Of a stretch of 64,000 nucleotides of DNA, positions 51,679 through 60,278 are shown piece by piece. Position 1 is the stretch's first letter, and each line of letters begins with the position of its first letter. Source of the DNA: Dialister succinatiphilus YIT 11850. GTDB taxonomy: Bacteria; Bacillota; Negativicutes; Veillonellales; Dialisteraceae. The stretch covers positions 260,498 to 324,497 of the forward strand of contig NZ_JH591188.1 in the NCBI RefSeq assembly GCF_000242435.1, given 5' to 3'. The position numbers and the translations under genes are program-made. The notes beneath the pieces are model-generated. The model made no database searches. It saw nothing but the letters and a program-made list of their open reading frames with translations, and was not told the origin of the DNA.

Positions 51679-52599
51679 ATGAATTTTCAGAGCATTTCTT
51701 ATTTCATTGTGCTGGCCAGGGAGAAAAATTTCACCAGGGCGGCAGAGAAACTTCATATGACCCAGCAGGCTCTATCAGCCAGTATGGCTTCCTTGGAAAA
51801 GGAATGGGGCATGCCCTTTTTCCTTCGCCATGTACCTTTGGAGCTGACCAATGGCGGGCGGGTTTTCTATGAATATGCCCTTCGCCTGGCGGATGAGGAA
51901 GGAGAGCTTCGCCGTGCCCTTTCCGATGTGGCTGATGATCAGAGAGGCACTCTTCGTATCGGTACAGGATTTATGAGGGAGCGGGAAATCATGCCTGCCC
52001 TTTGCGCAGGATTTCGAAAGCTCTATCCGAAGGTGTCCTTTACGCTGGTGGAAGGAAGTAATACCGATCTGGAAAAGATGGTGCGGGAAGGAGACCTGGA
52101 CCTGGCGGTGGCCCGTTTCGGCAAAACGGTGGAAGGCATTGTGACAAGACCTTTCTATGAGGAACATATTGCTTTTCTGGTATCGAAGGAGCTGCTTTTC
52201 AGCCGTGGTTTTTCGGAGGATGATATAGAAAGTCTGGCCCATTCCCATCTGGAATCCATGGAATCACTGAGGTCTGTTCCCTTCGTCGTGACCAGCCGGG
52301 ACAATGTGGCCGGAGAGGCAGCTGTCGGTTATCTGGACAGGGCTTCCTTCAAACCGGAGATTGCTGCTTCTTCTGATAACATGGGGACCCTCATTGATTT
52401 AAGCATGAGGTCCGTGGGCGCTCTTTTCTGCCCGGCCAATATGATTCACTGGGCCACAGAGAGCGCTTCCCGGGACATGGTGTGCATCGATCTTTGGGAA
52501 ACGAAGTATACCATTTCCTTCGGCTGGAAACGAAAGAGTCCCGCCTGGTCCATCCGGGAGGCCTTCATGGAGTATGCAGTCCATTCCATTCGGTCATAA
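51679..52599 (+). CDS. LysR-family transcriptional regulator
   Basis: 306 residues. The N-terminal HTH (ISYFIVLAREKNFTRAAEKLHMTQQALSASMASLEKEWGMPFFLR) is typical, followed by the periplasmic-binding-protein-like effector domain (RGTLRIGTGFMREREIMPAL ... LDLAVARFG ... FVVTSRDNVAGEA). The start at 51679 follows a ggagg site at 6 bases. It precedes two AEC transporter genes on the same strand, so it may control them, though LysR genes more often lie divergent from targets. Ligand unknown; organic acids are frequent for LysR-AEC pairs. Confidence 0.88.
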   Translation: MNFQSISYFIVLAREKNFTRAAEKLHMTQQALSASMASLEKEWGMPFFLRHVPLELTNGGRVFYEYALRLADEEGELRRALSDVADDQRGTLRIGTGFMREREIMPALCAGFRKLYPKVSFTLVEGSNTDLEKMVREGDLDLAVARFGKTVEGIVTRPFYEEHIAFLVSKELLFSRGFSEDDIESLAHSHLESMESLRSVPFVVTSRDNVAGEAAVGYLDRASFKPEIAASSDNMGTLIDLSMRSVGALFCPANMIHWATESASRDMVCIDLWETKYTISFGWKRKSPAWSIREAFMEYAVHSIRS

Positions 52600-52672
52600 C
52601 CGGCTCTTTTACTGAACCGATTTTTACATAAAAATAAAACCAGAGATGCTTTGGCATCCATAAGGGGGTACC

Positions 52673-53650
52673 ATGATTCTTTTTTCCATTCTGTGGAATG
52701 ATATTCTTCCACTTTTTGTTTTCATCGGAGCCGGATGGTTTCTGGACAGCAAATTCAAAATCGATATTTCCACCTACAGCAAGCTCACCATACTAGTGGT
52801 GCTTCCCTGCTTCATTTTCTACAGTCTTTACGGCTATCGGGGAAGCGGCATGGAAATGGCGGCGGTGGCAGCGGCGGTGCTGCTCCTTCTTGTACAGTTC
52901 CTCCTTTCCGGCGGTCTGGGACGCCTTCTTCACCTCCAGAAGGGAAAGTTCGATGAATTCCGGGCGGTATCCACCTTTTCCTATTCCGGCCATATCGGCG
53001 CTGCACTGATTATGCTGATTTACAGCCATCCTCCCTTTGCAGAAGGAAACAGCCATCCCTATCTGGCAGAAGCTTTGGGAACCATGGCGGTGCTTATGAT
53101 TGTCATGAATATGGCGGTGAATGTGTTTGGTGCTGCCCTGATTCGAAGCAGGGGCGCTTCGGTTTCCGAATTCTTCCGCTACCTTCTGAAAATGCCTGCT
53201 CTCTATGCCGCTCTTCTGGCGGTACTTGTGCGGGCGGCGGATATTCCTCTGGAGCATACCTTCCTGTGGCCGGTGCTGCAGCATTTCAACGGGGCCTTCA
53301 TCGTTCTTATCACCGTGACCATCGGCATAGAGCTTCATAGAAGCCGTCTGCAGAAGCCGGGCGCTGCACAGCTGGCTTCGGGGCTGATGAAGCTCATAGC
53401 GGCCCCTTTCCTGGACTGGTGCATTCTTCTTCTCTTTTCCTCTTTCATGGACATGAGCCCTGTGATGAAGCAGGTGTTTTTCCTCTATGCCGCCATTCCT
53501 TCATCCATGGCCCTGATTATTTACAGTGTGGAATACGACAACCATCCTGATTTTGTGACCCAGTCCGTTCTGTTCAATACGGTGGTGGGAGCTTTTACGG
53601 TGACCGCTGCCATTTATCTGTCCAGGGTTCTTTTTCCCCTGGGGCTTTGA
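52673..53650 (+). CDS. AEC (auxin efflux carrier) family transporter, copy 1
   Basis: A 325-residue inner-membrane transporter with about 10 helices, two 5-helix halves. FIGAGWFLDSKFKIDISTYSKLTILVVLPCFIFYSLYG is the N-terminal family segment. Bacterial AEC members carry malate, malonate or other dicarboxylates, or export amino acids. It is followed 12 bases later by a clear paralog. The ribosome binding site is gggggtacc. The central loop (GKFDEFRAVSTFSYSGHIGAALIMLIY) corresponds to the FxNxGxxGIAL-type motif in the paralog, with NN replaced by YS, which may alter substrate handling. Confidence 0.85.
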   Translation: MILFSILWNDILPLFVFIGAGWFLDSKFKIDISTYSKLTILVVLPCFIFYSLYGYRGSGMEMAAVAAAVLLLLVQFLLSGGLGRLLHLQKGKFDEFRAVSTFSYSGHIGAALIMLIYSHPPFAEGNSHPYLAEALGTMAVLMIVMNMAVNVFGAALIRSRGASVSEFFRYLLKMPALYAALLAVLVRAADIPLEHTFLWPVLQHFNGAFIVLITVTIGIELHRSRLQKPGAAQLASGLMKLIAAPFLDWCILLLFSSFMDMSPVMKQVFFLYAAIPSSMALIIYSVEYDNHPDFVTQSVLFNTVVGAFTVTAAIYLSRVLFPLGL

Positions 53651-53662
53651 GGAGGGATATTG

Positions 53663-54640
53663 ATGGCTTTTTTACAGATTATTTCTGATAATATCCTGCC
53701 TCTTCTGATTTTCGTGGCTATCGGATATTGTATGGACCGGCGCTTTAGGCTGGACGTATCTTCCCTGACGAAACTGACCTTTTATGTGGTTCTTCCCTGT
53801 TTTATTTTCTACAGCATTTATGTGGCAAAGATCGATATGTCCATGTTCCACGTATTTCTGCTGTCCTTTGCACTCATGTTTATCCTGGGATTCATAGGCA
53901 TGGCCATTGGGAAAATCCGGGGATATTCCATTTCCAAAACCGAGGCCTTCAAAAACGGGACCATGTTTTCCAATAACGGAAATATAGGGATTGCCCTGAT
54001 TGCCCTGGTATTTTCCAATGCGCCCTATGTGGTGGACGGGAAAACGCCCTACCTGACCCTGGCCAGTGCGGCGGCTACCATGATGCTTGTACAGATGAAT
54101 ATGTGTCTCAATACCCTGGGCCTCTACCAGGCAGGGAAGGGGAAACTGACACCCCGGGATGCCCTGTCTGTGGTCTTCCACATGCCTGTGCTCTATACCC
54201 TGGCGGCGGTGTTTACTATCAAGTATTCCGGCTTTGATATGACCACCACCTTCCTCTGGCCTATTTTCCAGAACTGCGCCTCCGCCCTGGTGGCTATCGT
54301 CATGATTGCCCTGGGCATGCAGATTCATAGAAGTAAGATTTCCTTCGGTGATATAGATGCCTGGCTGGGCTGCTTTGTCCGTCTGGTGGTGGCGCCGGTG
54401 CTGGCGTTCCTGCTGATTAAGGCCTGGGGCATCATGGGTGTATCCTTTGCACCGGCCGTGAGTCAAACCATACTCATTATGGCTTCTGTTCCGGCGGCAG
54501 TGAATTCCGTACTTTACGCCGTGGAATTCCACAACTGCGAAGACTTTGCCACAGAGCTGGTGATGATGAGTACCTTCCTTTCATGCATTACCATGACTGG
54601 TACCATTTACCTGGCCCGTATTCTCTTTCCGGTGTTTTAA
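53663..54640 (+). CDS. AEC family transporter, copy 2
   Basis: 325 residues. It starts at the ATG 6 bases after ggaggg; a TTG one codon earlier is also possible. VAIGYCMDRRFRLDVSSLTKLTFYVVLPCFIFYSIY closely parallels the upstream copy, and the middle reads GTMFSNNGNIGIALIALVF, the normal form of the motif. Coupled to copy 1; both may act as a hetero-pair or handle different anions. The unit ends at a recurrent terminator cassette. Confidence 0.87.
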   Translation: MAFLQIISDNILPLLIFVAIGYCMDRRFRLDVSSLTKLTFYVVLPCFIFYSIYVAKIDMSMFHVFLLSFALMFILGFIGMAIGKIRGYSISKTEAFKNGTMFSNNGNIGIALIALVFSNAPYVVDGKTPYLTLASAAATMMLVQMNMCLNTLGLYQAGKGKLTPRDALSVVFHMPVLYTLAAVFTIKYSGFDMTTTFLWPIFQNCASALVAIVMIALGMQIHRSKISFGDIDAWLGCFVRLVVAPVLAFLLIKAWGIMGVSFAPAVSQTILIMASVPAAVNSVLYAVEFHNCEDFATELVMMSTFLSCITMTGTIYLARILFPVF

Positions 54641-54763
54641 GGATGGTGCCATGGCAGGGTTGTCTCCCTTGATTCAGGTTTCTTATATTCCTCATAGGGG
54701 ATGGAAAATCAGCGGGCCCGGCAGAATCTCTCATGACCTGAGGTCCATGATTTGAGGAGACCA

Positions 54764-54815
54764 TAAAAAGGGGCGGTGAAGAAATGATTCCCATTTCTTC
54801 ACCGCCCCTTTTCCT
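54764..54815 (+). terminator. recurrent terminator cassette after the AEC genes
   Basis: AGGGGCGGTGAAGAAATG / CATTTCTTCACCGCCCCT with TTTCC tail. The paired change (CGG/CCG instead of CTG/CAG) keeps the stem. It may also terminate the minus-strand S-component gene. Confidence 0.85.
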
Positions 54816-54836
54816 TTTCATCATGGCAATCCTGCG

Positions 54837-55391
54837 TCAGTACTTTCCTTCCAGGAGCTTTTGGATCCTTTCAGCCAGATGCAGCCGCCACACCAGGAAG
54901 GGTCCGCCGATGACACCGAAAAGGGCCTGCAGGATTTCGTAGGGCAGCTTGATCCAGGCATAGGCAGGCGTGCTGTACACATAGGCCCGGCCCAGGGAGT
55001 AGCCCGCCACCATGATCAGGGCACCGGTGAGCAGGGCAGTCCACAGGGACAGGAAAGGCCTGCTCCTGAAGCAGTGGCGGGATATATAGGAAATGGCCAT
55101 GGCCTGCAGACCATGGGATGCAAGGGATACGAACATGGGCAGGGGATAAAAGAAGAAATCTCCCAGAAAGGCACCGACACCGCCAACCAGGAAGGCACCG
55201 GCGGGGTCCAGAATCAGGGCCGCCGTCACGATGATGATATCGTTCAGGTAGAGGTGGCCGCCGGGGACAGGCAGGCCAAAGGAAGAAAGACCGATGTTCA
55301 TGGCCATCATAAGGCCGCAGATGGTCAGCCACCTTGTGTTATGGCGGATTCCGGCTGACGGCAGGGACGGTGAAACAGTTTCATGAGTCAT
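54837..55391 (-). CDS. ECF transporter S component (vitamin-binding; possibly pyridoxine)
   Basis: 184 residues, about 5-6 membrane helices. WLTICGLMMAMNIGLSSFGLPVPGGHLYLNDIIIVTAALILDPAGAFLVGGVGAFLGDFFFYP is the typical S-component opening (early helix with Ala-Leu-x-x-Ala-like motif, then the Gly-rich substrate cap). S components bind a vitamin and pair with a shared EcfAA'T module encoded elsewhere. The MocR-type regulator is divergent (150 bp apart), which supports a B6-vitamer substrate because PdxR-type MocR proteins often control PdxU-like S components. Substrate otherwise unproven. Confidence 0.8.
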   Translation of the reverse strand: MTHETVSPSLPSAGIRHNTRWLTICGLMMAMNIGLSSFGLPVPGGHLYLNDIIIVTAALILDPAGAFLVGGVGAFLGDFFFYPLPMFVSLASHGLQAMAISYISRHCFRSRPFLSLWTALLTGALIMVAGYSLGRAYVYSTPAYAWIKLPYEILQALFGVIGGPFLVWRLHLAERIQKLLEGKY

Positions 55392-55454
55392 AGTGATATC
55401 TCCTTTGCGTTTTGTTATGGTATGAATTATAATATGAAACTGAACTTATTAAAA

Positions 55455-55482
55455 TTACCAGAACGTGACAAAAAAGTATAAT
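55455..55482 (+). promoter_or_regulatory. promoter of the MocR-type gene in the divergent region
   Basis: -35 TTACCA (55455-55460), 16-bp spacer, -10 TATAAT (55477-55482). The same 150-bp region holds an AT-rich block (gaattataatatgaaac) usable by the minus-strand S-component gene. No clear direct repeat for MocR binding is seen. Confidence 0.5.
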
Positions 55483-55541
55483 CAGAATAGCCCTCTATAC
55501 TCTTTGCGCCGGAGGGCGCAGTGAATCCAAAGGAGATATCC

Positions 55542-56627
55542 ATGACCGGATACATGAAACTTTATACCCAGCTTCGCGAAAAAATTACCCGCCGGATTTA
55601 CCATGAAGGGGATCGGCTTCCTTCCAAGCGGCAGCTGGCCGATGAATCGGGGTACAGCGTCATTACGGTGGAGCATGCCTATGAGCTTCTGGCCGAGGAG
55701 GGGTATGTGGAGCCCCGGGAGCGGAGCGGATACTATGTGATTTACAAGGAAGGCGATTCCTATCCCGTAGGAGAAGGGAAAAAGGTCCGGCGGCGCCTGT
55801 CGGAACGGATAGTGGTGGAAAGACGGGATGAAGGGGAACGGGATCTGTTTCCCTTTTCTGCCTTTGCCAGGACCATGAGAAATGTACTTTCCAATTACGG
55901 AGAAAAGATTCTGGATCCGTCGCCCAATAAAGGCTGCGTGGAGCTCAGGGAAACGCTGGCATCCTACCTGGCCCGGAGCCGCCACATGGAGGTATCGCCA
56001 GAGGCCATCCTCATTGGTTCCGGGGCGGAATACCTCTATGGCCTCAATGTGCAGGTGCTTGGAAGAAACCGTGTCTATGCCCTGGAAAATCCGTCCTACG
56101 AAAAAATCAGGAAGGTCTATGAGGCCAGTCAGGTGCCGCTGGAGATGCTCACCATGGGGAAAGAAGGCATAGAGACTGAAGAACTCCAGCGCAGCCGGGC
56201 GTCGGTGCTTCATGTGACTCCCTTCAACAGCTATCCCTCCGGCATTACGGCCAGTGCATCCAAGCGGGCCGAGTACATCCGATGGGCCCGGGCGAGAAAG
56301 GGATATATCATTGAAGATGATTTTGATTCGGAGTTTACCCTGCTGTCCAAGCCCGAGGATACCCTGTTCTCCCTTTCGCCGGGGGGAGAGGTAATTTACA
56401 TGAACAGTTTTTCCAAAACCATTGCTCCCTCCATCCGGGTGGGGTACCTGGTGATTCCGGAATCCCTTCTTCCCCTCTATGAGGAAAAGGTGGGGTTCTA
56501 TTCCTGCACGGTGCCGGTGTTCGATCAGCTGGTGCTGGCTGAATTCATTATGAGCGGCCGGTTCGAACGGCATATCAATCGGGTGAGAAGAAAGAGGAGA
56601 AAGCTGGAGGCCTTAAGGAAGCGCTGA
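55542..56627 (+). CDS. MocR/PdxR-type regulator (GntR HTH + aminotransferase domain), C-terminally shortened
   Basis: 361 residues from the ATG at 55542 (AAAGGAG 6 bases upstream). GntR-type HTH about 1-70 (LYTQLREKITRRIYHEGDRLPSKRQLADESGYSVITVEHAYELLAEEGYVEPRERSGYYV), then an aspartate-aminotransferase-fold domain with NKGCVELRETLASYL, LENPSYEKIR, EDDFDSEF and the PLP-lysine motif NSFSKTIAPSIRVGYL. It stops at HINRVRRKRRKLEALRKR, where usual members (about 450-480 aa) continue for roughly 90-100 residues of the C-terminal subdomain; a terminator follows at once. PLP binding could survive but domain closure may not. Likely controls the divergent S component. Confidence 0.85.
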   Translation: MTGYMKLYTQLREKITRRIYHEGDRLPSKRQLADESGYSVITVEHAYELLAEEGYVEPRERSGYYVIYKEGDSYPVGEGKKVRRRLSERIVVERRDEGERDLFPFSAFARTMRNVLSNYGEKILDPSPNKGCVELRETLASYLARSRHMEVSPEAILIGSGAEYLYGLNVQVLGRNRVYALENPSYEKIRKVYEASQVPLEMLTMGKEGIETEELQRSRASVLHVTPFNSYPSGITASASKRAEYIRWARARKGYIIEDDFDSEFTLLSKPEDTLFSLSPGGEVIYMNSFSKTIAPSIRVGYLVIPESLLPLYEEKVGFYSCTVPVFDQLVLAEFIMSGRFERHINRVRRKRRKLEALRKR

Positions 56628-56657
56628 TTCATTCTCCCGCTTTGCTGAGAAAGAAAT

Positions 56658-56724
56658 CAAAAAAAGTCCCTCTTTCAGAAGAACTGATGAATCAGTACTT
56701 CCGGAAGAGGGACTTTTCTTTATT
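56658..56724. terminator. bidirectional terminator between the MocR-type gene and the TSCPD gene
   Basis: AAAAAGTCCCTCTT ... AAGAGGGACTTTTC, with an inner ACTGAT/ATCAGT hairpin. It serves the convergent genes on both strands. Confidence 0.85.
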
Positions 56725-56983
56725 CGGACAGCGCCTTTTCCAGGGCCTTTGAAAGCTGGTCGGCACAGGAGGTGCCTTTTCCGGCACATTCATTGCCCCG
56801 GAGAATGTCAGCTGCCTCCCGGGCGCTTCTTCCTTCCAGCAGTTTTCCGATGGCCGAAAGGTTTCCCGGGCAGCCGCCCTGGAATTTCAGATGATGGATT
56901 CTTTTTTCCTCATCCAGGTCAAAAGTGATTTTCCTTGCACATACCCGCTGCGGAGTAAATTCATAGCTTTTCATTTCATTCAT
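56720..56983 (-). CDS. TSCPD-domain protein
   Basis: 87 residues. EFTPQRVCARKITFDLDEEKRIHHLKFQGGCPGNLSAIGKLLEGR and GTSCADQLSKAL: the C ... CPGN ... TSCADQ pattern is the TSCPD family (TIGR03905-like), related to a C-terminal domain of B12-dependent ribonucleotide reductases. It may bind metal or nucleotide through the conserved Cys; biochemical role unknown. Its start overlaps the stop of the upstream flavodoxin-like gene by 4 bases, so the two are translationally coupled. Confidence 0.85.
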   Translation of the reverse strand: MNEMKSYEFTPQRVCARKITFDLDEEKRIHHLKFQGGCPGNLSAIGKLLEGRSAREAADILRGNECAGKGTSCADQLSKALEKALSE

Positions 56984-57597
56984 CCTTTATGCATTTCTTT
57001 TCCCGGCATGTCTTGGTCCAGAAACTCTTTCATGTGATTCCGGTACAGGTGGAAGATGCCGTATACATACTGCTGCTTCTTGACCAGGTTATCATTGGCA
57101 TACCAGTCTTTGATCAGCTTTCCGCCTACCAGCACGCTGCCGAAGGGCACCAGCAGGGCGACACAGAGCATGCCTATGAGCTGCAGGGCGTCCAGCCGCC
57201 GGGGGCTTTTGATGACATCCCCCAGACTGCAGAGGGCCTTCAGCTCTGTCAGAAATTGGCTGTACACTTCATGGTCTTTCAATGCCTTTTCATTGACGGT
57301 GAGAAAAGCGTATCGGCCGGTCCAGCCATAGGTGATGCCGTATTTCGTAAATCGGACCTCCATGGTTTTGGGAAGCCATCGGCCCTGCTCCGGCAGGCCG
57401 ATAAAGAGCACGGGATATTTGGCAATGATGGTGTTTTTATGGAGACGCCACTGGTCTTCATTCATGGTGATGACACGGAGGTGGGGCTCCAGGGCGGGGT
57501 CCCGGTCTTTCATCTCATCTTCCCGGATCAGGTGGAGAATTTCATTGGACAGGCCGGCATCGGGCCGGGAAGATACGATGCACAGAGTTTTTTTCGT
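56980..57597 (-). CDS. flavodoxin-like membrane-associated protein; best start is ACG
   Basis: About 205 residues. The start KKTLCIVSSRPDAGLSNEIL is a flavodoxin-like first strand and phosphate loop, followed by VLFIGLPEQGRWLPK and YGWTGRYAFLTVNEKALKD. A hydrophobic helix near residues 150-170 (LQLIGMLCVALLVPFGSVLVGG) suggests membrane attachment. The natural N-terminus begins at complement(57595..57597), which is ACG, not ATG, with AAGGAGG 8 bases upstream. The next in-frame ATG (57511-57513) would cut off the first 28 residues, including the phosphate loop. Either ACG is used or the start codon has been lost by a point mutation. No close family named; coupled to the TSCPD gene. Confidence 0.65.
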   Translation of the reverse strand, partial: TKKTLCIVSSRPDAGLSNEILHLIREDEMKDRDPALEPHLRVITMNEDQWRLHKNTIIAKYPVLFIGLPEQGRWLPKTMEVRFTKYGITYGWTGRYAFLTVNEKALKDHEVYSQFLTELKALCSLGDVIKSPRRLDALQLIGMLCVALLVPFGSVLVGGKLIKDWYANDNLVKKQQYVYGIFHLYRNHMKEFLDQDMPGKEMHKG

Positions 57598-57806
57598 AGG
57601 AAGCCCCTCCTTTCCCTAAGTACGAATCCATGCAAAAAGCTGACTCAATACAATTTTTATGGCCTCTGGCGGCAGAAAATTTCCCTTTGTTACCTGCAGT
57701 TTCAGAAATAAAATCAATGAGCACTTTAATCGGTGCTTTGCTCAGGGCGGTTTCTTTTTCTATCATATCACGGAAAGAAGGTGGTGAGAATATATTTTTC
57801 ATCCTT

Positions 57807-58133
57807 TCAGCACACGCCGGGGAAGGAGTCCACAAATTCGATACGGATATCCGGGAAGCTGTCTACGAACTGGATGGTAAAGTCTTCCCCGTAGTCCACA
57901 AACTGCCATTCTCCGATGTCATCCGGGAAGGAATCCACTGATTTTACCTTCAGGTCTGGGAAGGAGGAAACCACCTGTACTTTCAGGTCCGGAAAGGAGT
58001 CCACCACCCGTACCCGTCCGGCAAGACGTATGTTTTTGAAATATCCGTCCCTGTTGATGGGACCGGCAGCTTCTGCTGCACTTCCTGCCAGAAGGAGCAG
58101 GAGAAAGGCGAGAATACAGCATATTTTTTTCAT
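57807..58133 (-). CDS. secreted SFPD-repeat protein, resembles the 7(1) septoil-knot family
   Basis: 108 residues. Signal peptide KKICCILAFLLLLLAGSAAEA, then about 85 residues dominated by a short beta repeat: VVDSFPDLKV, VVSSFPDLKV, SVDSFPD, (WQF)VDYGEDFTI, FVDSFPDIRI, FVDSFPG, with a central GEWQF and a Cys at the end. From memory this pattern matches a small exported family annotated as 7(1) septoil knot proteins, in which tandem strands thread into a complex backbone knot; function is unknown. The start at 58133 has an aaggagg site; the longer frame upstream is not signal-like. It is downstream of a divergent region shared with the leu T-box. Confidence 0.7.
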   Translation of the reverse strand: MKKICCILAFLLLLLAGSAAEAAGPINRDGYFKNIRLAGRVRVVDSFPDLKVQVVSSFPDLKVKSVDSFPDDIGEWQFVDYGEDFTIQFVDSFPDIRIEFVDSFPGVC

Positions 58134-58239
58134 AAGGAGCCTCCTTTTTTTGAAAATAAAAGGTGATTGATTTTTATATATTATATAACATGAGCATGAC
58201 ATACTCTGTCCTTAAAAACCTGATTTTTTAAATTTTTAT

Positions 58240-58268
58240 TTGCAATAGCAAAAGGAATGTGGTAGAGT
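58240..58268 (+). promoter_or_regulatory. promoter of the leu T-box transcript
   Basis: -35 TTGCAA (58240-58245), 17-bp spacer, -10 TAGAGT (58263-58268). It lies just upstream of the T-box leader. Confidence 0.5.
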
Positions 58269-58277
58269 ATTCGTATC

Positions 58278-58503
58278 TTCACAAAAGCGTTGACAGGAAG
58301 CATTAAAAATCCCTACTTGCTTGCAGAGAGTCATTGGATGGTGAAAAATGACAGAAGCGGATTTTGAACTCGTCCCTGAGCTGCAGTGCTGAACAGGTAG
58401 GCACTGACGGAATCTGACCGTTATCAGCATGAGTGCATGCCTTTGGCGTGAATAAGAGTGGTACCGCGAGTCTTCGTCTCTTTGAGACGGAGACTTTTTT
58501 TAT
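58278..58503 (+). promoter_or_regulatory. leucine T-box riboswitch
   Basis: The leader carries the T-box sequence GAGTGGTACCGCG (58456-58468), which pairs with the acceptor end of uncharged tRNA. The specifier loop reads gaaCTCgtc, with the Leu codon CTC at 58369-58371, so uncharged tRNA-Leu would be sensed. A terminator stem (AGTCTTCGTCTC / GAGACGGAGACT plus T-run, 58469-58501) overlaps the antiterminator. It regulates leuCDB according to leucine supply. Confidence 0.9.
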
Positions 58504-58526
58504 TTGGTAGTATAGGAGGCTTTTCA

Positions 58527-59786
58527 ATGGGTATGACAATGACACAGAAAATCCTGGCAAAGCATGCAGGACTTGATTCTGTGAAAGCGGGAGATTTGAT
58601 TTACTGCAGTCTGGATTTGGTGATGGCCAATGATATTACGGCGCCGCCATCCATTGCAGCTTTCAAAAAGGTAGGCCGCCCTGTATTTGACAGGGAAAAA
58701 ATCGTACTGGTGCCGGACCATTTCCAGCCGGCCAAGGATATCAAGTCCGCCGGCCTTGCCAAGATTGTCCGGGATTTTGCCAGGGAAAACGGGATTGTCC
58801 ATTATTTTGAACAGGGCCGGGTGGGCATTGAACATGCCCTCCTTCCGGAAAAAGGGCTGGTAGGCCCGGGCATGGTTACCATAGGTGCCGATTCCCACAC
58901 CTGCACCTATGGGGCTCTGGGCGGCTTCTCCACCGGTGTAGGTTCCACGGACCTGGGTGTGGCTATGGCCACCGGCGAAGCCTGGTTCAAAGTGCCCGAT
59001 GCCATCAGGGTGGTGCTCACCGGTACAAAGCCTTCGGACATTACTGGCAAAGATGTCATTCTCACATTGATCGGCATGATCGGCGTGGACGGAGCTCTTT
59101 ACAAGTCCTTGGAATTTACGGGTCCCGGAGTTTCTTCCCTCTCCATGGCCGACCGCTTCACCATTGCCAATATGGCCATTGAAGCCGGCGGCAAGAATGG
59201 TATTTTCCCTGTGGATGAAAAGACAAAGACCTATATTGAAGGCCGGTTTACAAAGTCCTATGATGTGGTGGAAGCAGACGATGATGCCCATTACGAGAGG
59301 GAAGTGGTCATCGATCTGTCATCTATGAAGCCTGTGGTTTCCTTCCCCCATCTGCCGGAAAACACAAAGGTGGTAGGCACCTTTGGAGACATCCCCATTG
59401 ATCAGGTGGTTATCGGTTCCTGCACTAACGGACGGCTGGAAGATCTGGCCATTGCAGCCCGTATCTTCGAAGGACACAAAGTGCATTCACGGGTACGCTG
59501 CATCGTAATTCCCGCCACCCCGGCCATTTACCTAGCCGCCATGCATGCAGGCTACATTGACACCTTTATCAACGCAGGCTGCGCGGTGTCCACACCGACC
59601 TGCGGTCCCTGCCTTGGCGGATACATGGGCATCCTGGCCAGCGGGGAGAGATGCGTTTCCACAACGAACCGCAACTTCATAGGCCGTATGGGACCTACAG
59701 ATTCTGAAATTTACCTGGCCGGCCCGCAGGTGGCTGCTGCCAGTGCTGTGATGGGACGGATTGCTGCTCCCAGGGAGGTGGAATAA
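58527..59786 (+). CDS. leuC: 3-isopropylmalate dehydratase large subunit
   Basis: 419 residues, aconitase family. [31 protein letters not shown] and [19 protein letters not shown] carry [4Fe-4S] Cys residues, and [19 protein letters not shown] adds the remaining pair. It isomerises 2- to 3-isopropylmalate with LeuD. It starts at 58527 with aggagg 7 bases upstream, after the T-box. Its length fits the archaeal-like LeuC2/HacA-type subgroup (about 420 residues) rather than the longer E. coli form. One-base overlap with leuD. Confidence 0.93.
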   Translation: MGMTMTQKILAKHAGLDSVKAGDLIYCSLDLVMANDITAPPSIAAFKKVGRPVFDREKIVLVPDHFQPAKDIKSAGLAKIVRDFARENGIVHYFEQGRVGIEHALLPEKGLVGPGMVTIGADSHTCTYGALGGFSTGVGSTDLGVAMATGEAWFKVPDAIRVVLTGTKPSDITGKDVILTLIGMIGVDGALYKSLEFTGPGVSSLSMADRFTIANMAIEAGGKNGIFPVDEKTKTYIEGRFTKSYDVVEADDDAHYEREVVIDLSSMKPVVSFPHLPENTKVVGTFGDIPIDQVVIGSCTNGRLEDLAIAARIFEGHKVHSRVRCIVIPATPAIYLAAMHAGYIDTFINAGCAVSTPTCGPCLGGYMGILASGERCVSTTNRNFIGRMGPTDSEIYLAGPQVAAASAVMGRIAAPREVE

Positions 59787-60277
59787 TGGCTGTTTTAGAA
59801 GGAAAAGTTTGGCGCTATGGAGATAATATCGATACCGACGTGATTATCCCGGCCCGGTACCTCAATACCTTTGATCCAAAGGAACTGGCCAAACACTGCA
59901 TGGTGGATATTGATAAAGACTTTGCCCAAAAAGTCAAAGCCGGAGACATTATGGTAGGCGGAAAGAATTTCGGCTGCGGCTCTTCCAGAGAGCATGCACC
60001 GGTGGCTATCAAAGCCTGCGGTGTACCGGTGATTATTGCTGCTTCCTTTGCCCGGATTTTTTACAGAAACGGGATTAATGTGGGACTGCCTCTCATGGAA
60101 ATCGGTGATAATGTGGAACGGATTCATGCAGGAGACAAACTGTCTGTGGATCTTTCCTCCGGTAAGATCAGGGATATCACTACAGGAGAAACCTTCCAGG
60201 CAACGCCGCTTCCCGGTTTTATCCAGGACATTGCCAAAGCAGGCGGATTGATTCAGTACGTAAAGGAGTATCGGTAA
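59786..60277 (+). CDS. leuD: 3-isopropylmalate dehydratase small subunit
   Basis: 163 residues. GKVWRYGDNIDTDVIIPARYLNTFDPKELAKHC and GGKNFGCGSSREHAPVAIKACGVPVIIA are the swivel-domain motifs. It forms the heterodimer with LeuC. The small size (about 163) again fits the LeuD2 type. Confidence 0.94.
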   Translation: MAVLEGKVWRYGDNIDTDVIIPARYLNTFDPKELAKHCMVDIDKDFAQKVKAGDIMVGGKNFGCGSSREHAPVAIKACGVPVIIAASFARIFYRNGINVGLPLMEIGDNVERIHAGDKLSVDLSSGKIRDITTGETFQATPLPGFIQDIAKAGGLIQYVKEYR

Positions 60278-60278
60278 T

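Noticed and set aside
57542..57835. 97-codon minus-strand ORF upstream of the flavodoxin-like gene
   Set aside because: Ends in the wrong frame of the flavodoxin-like N-terminus, has no proper ribosome binding site spacing; the 209-bp gap is treated as non-coding.
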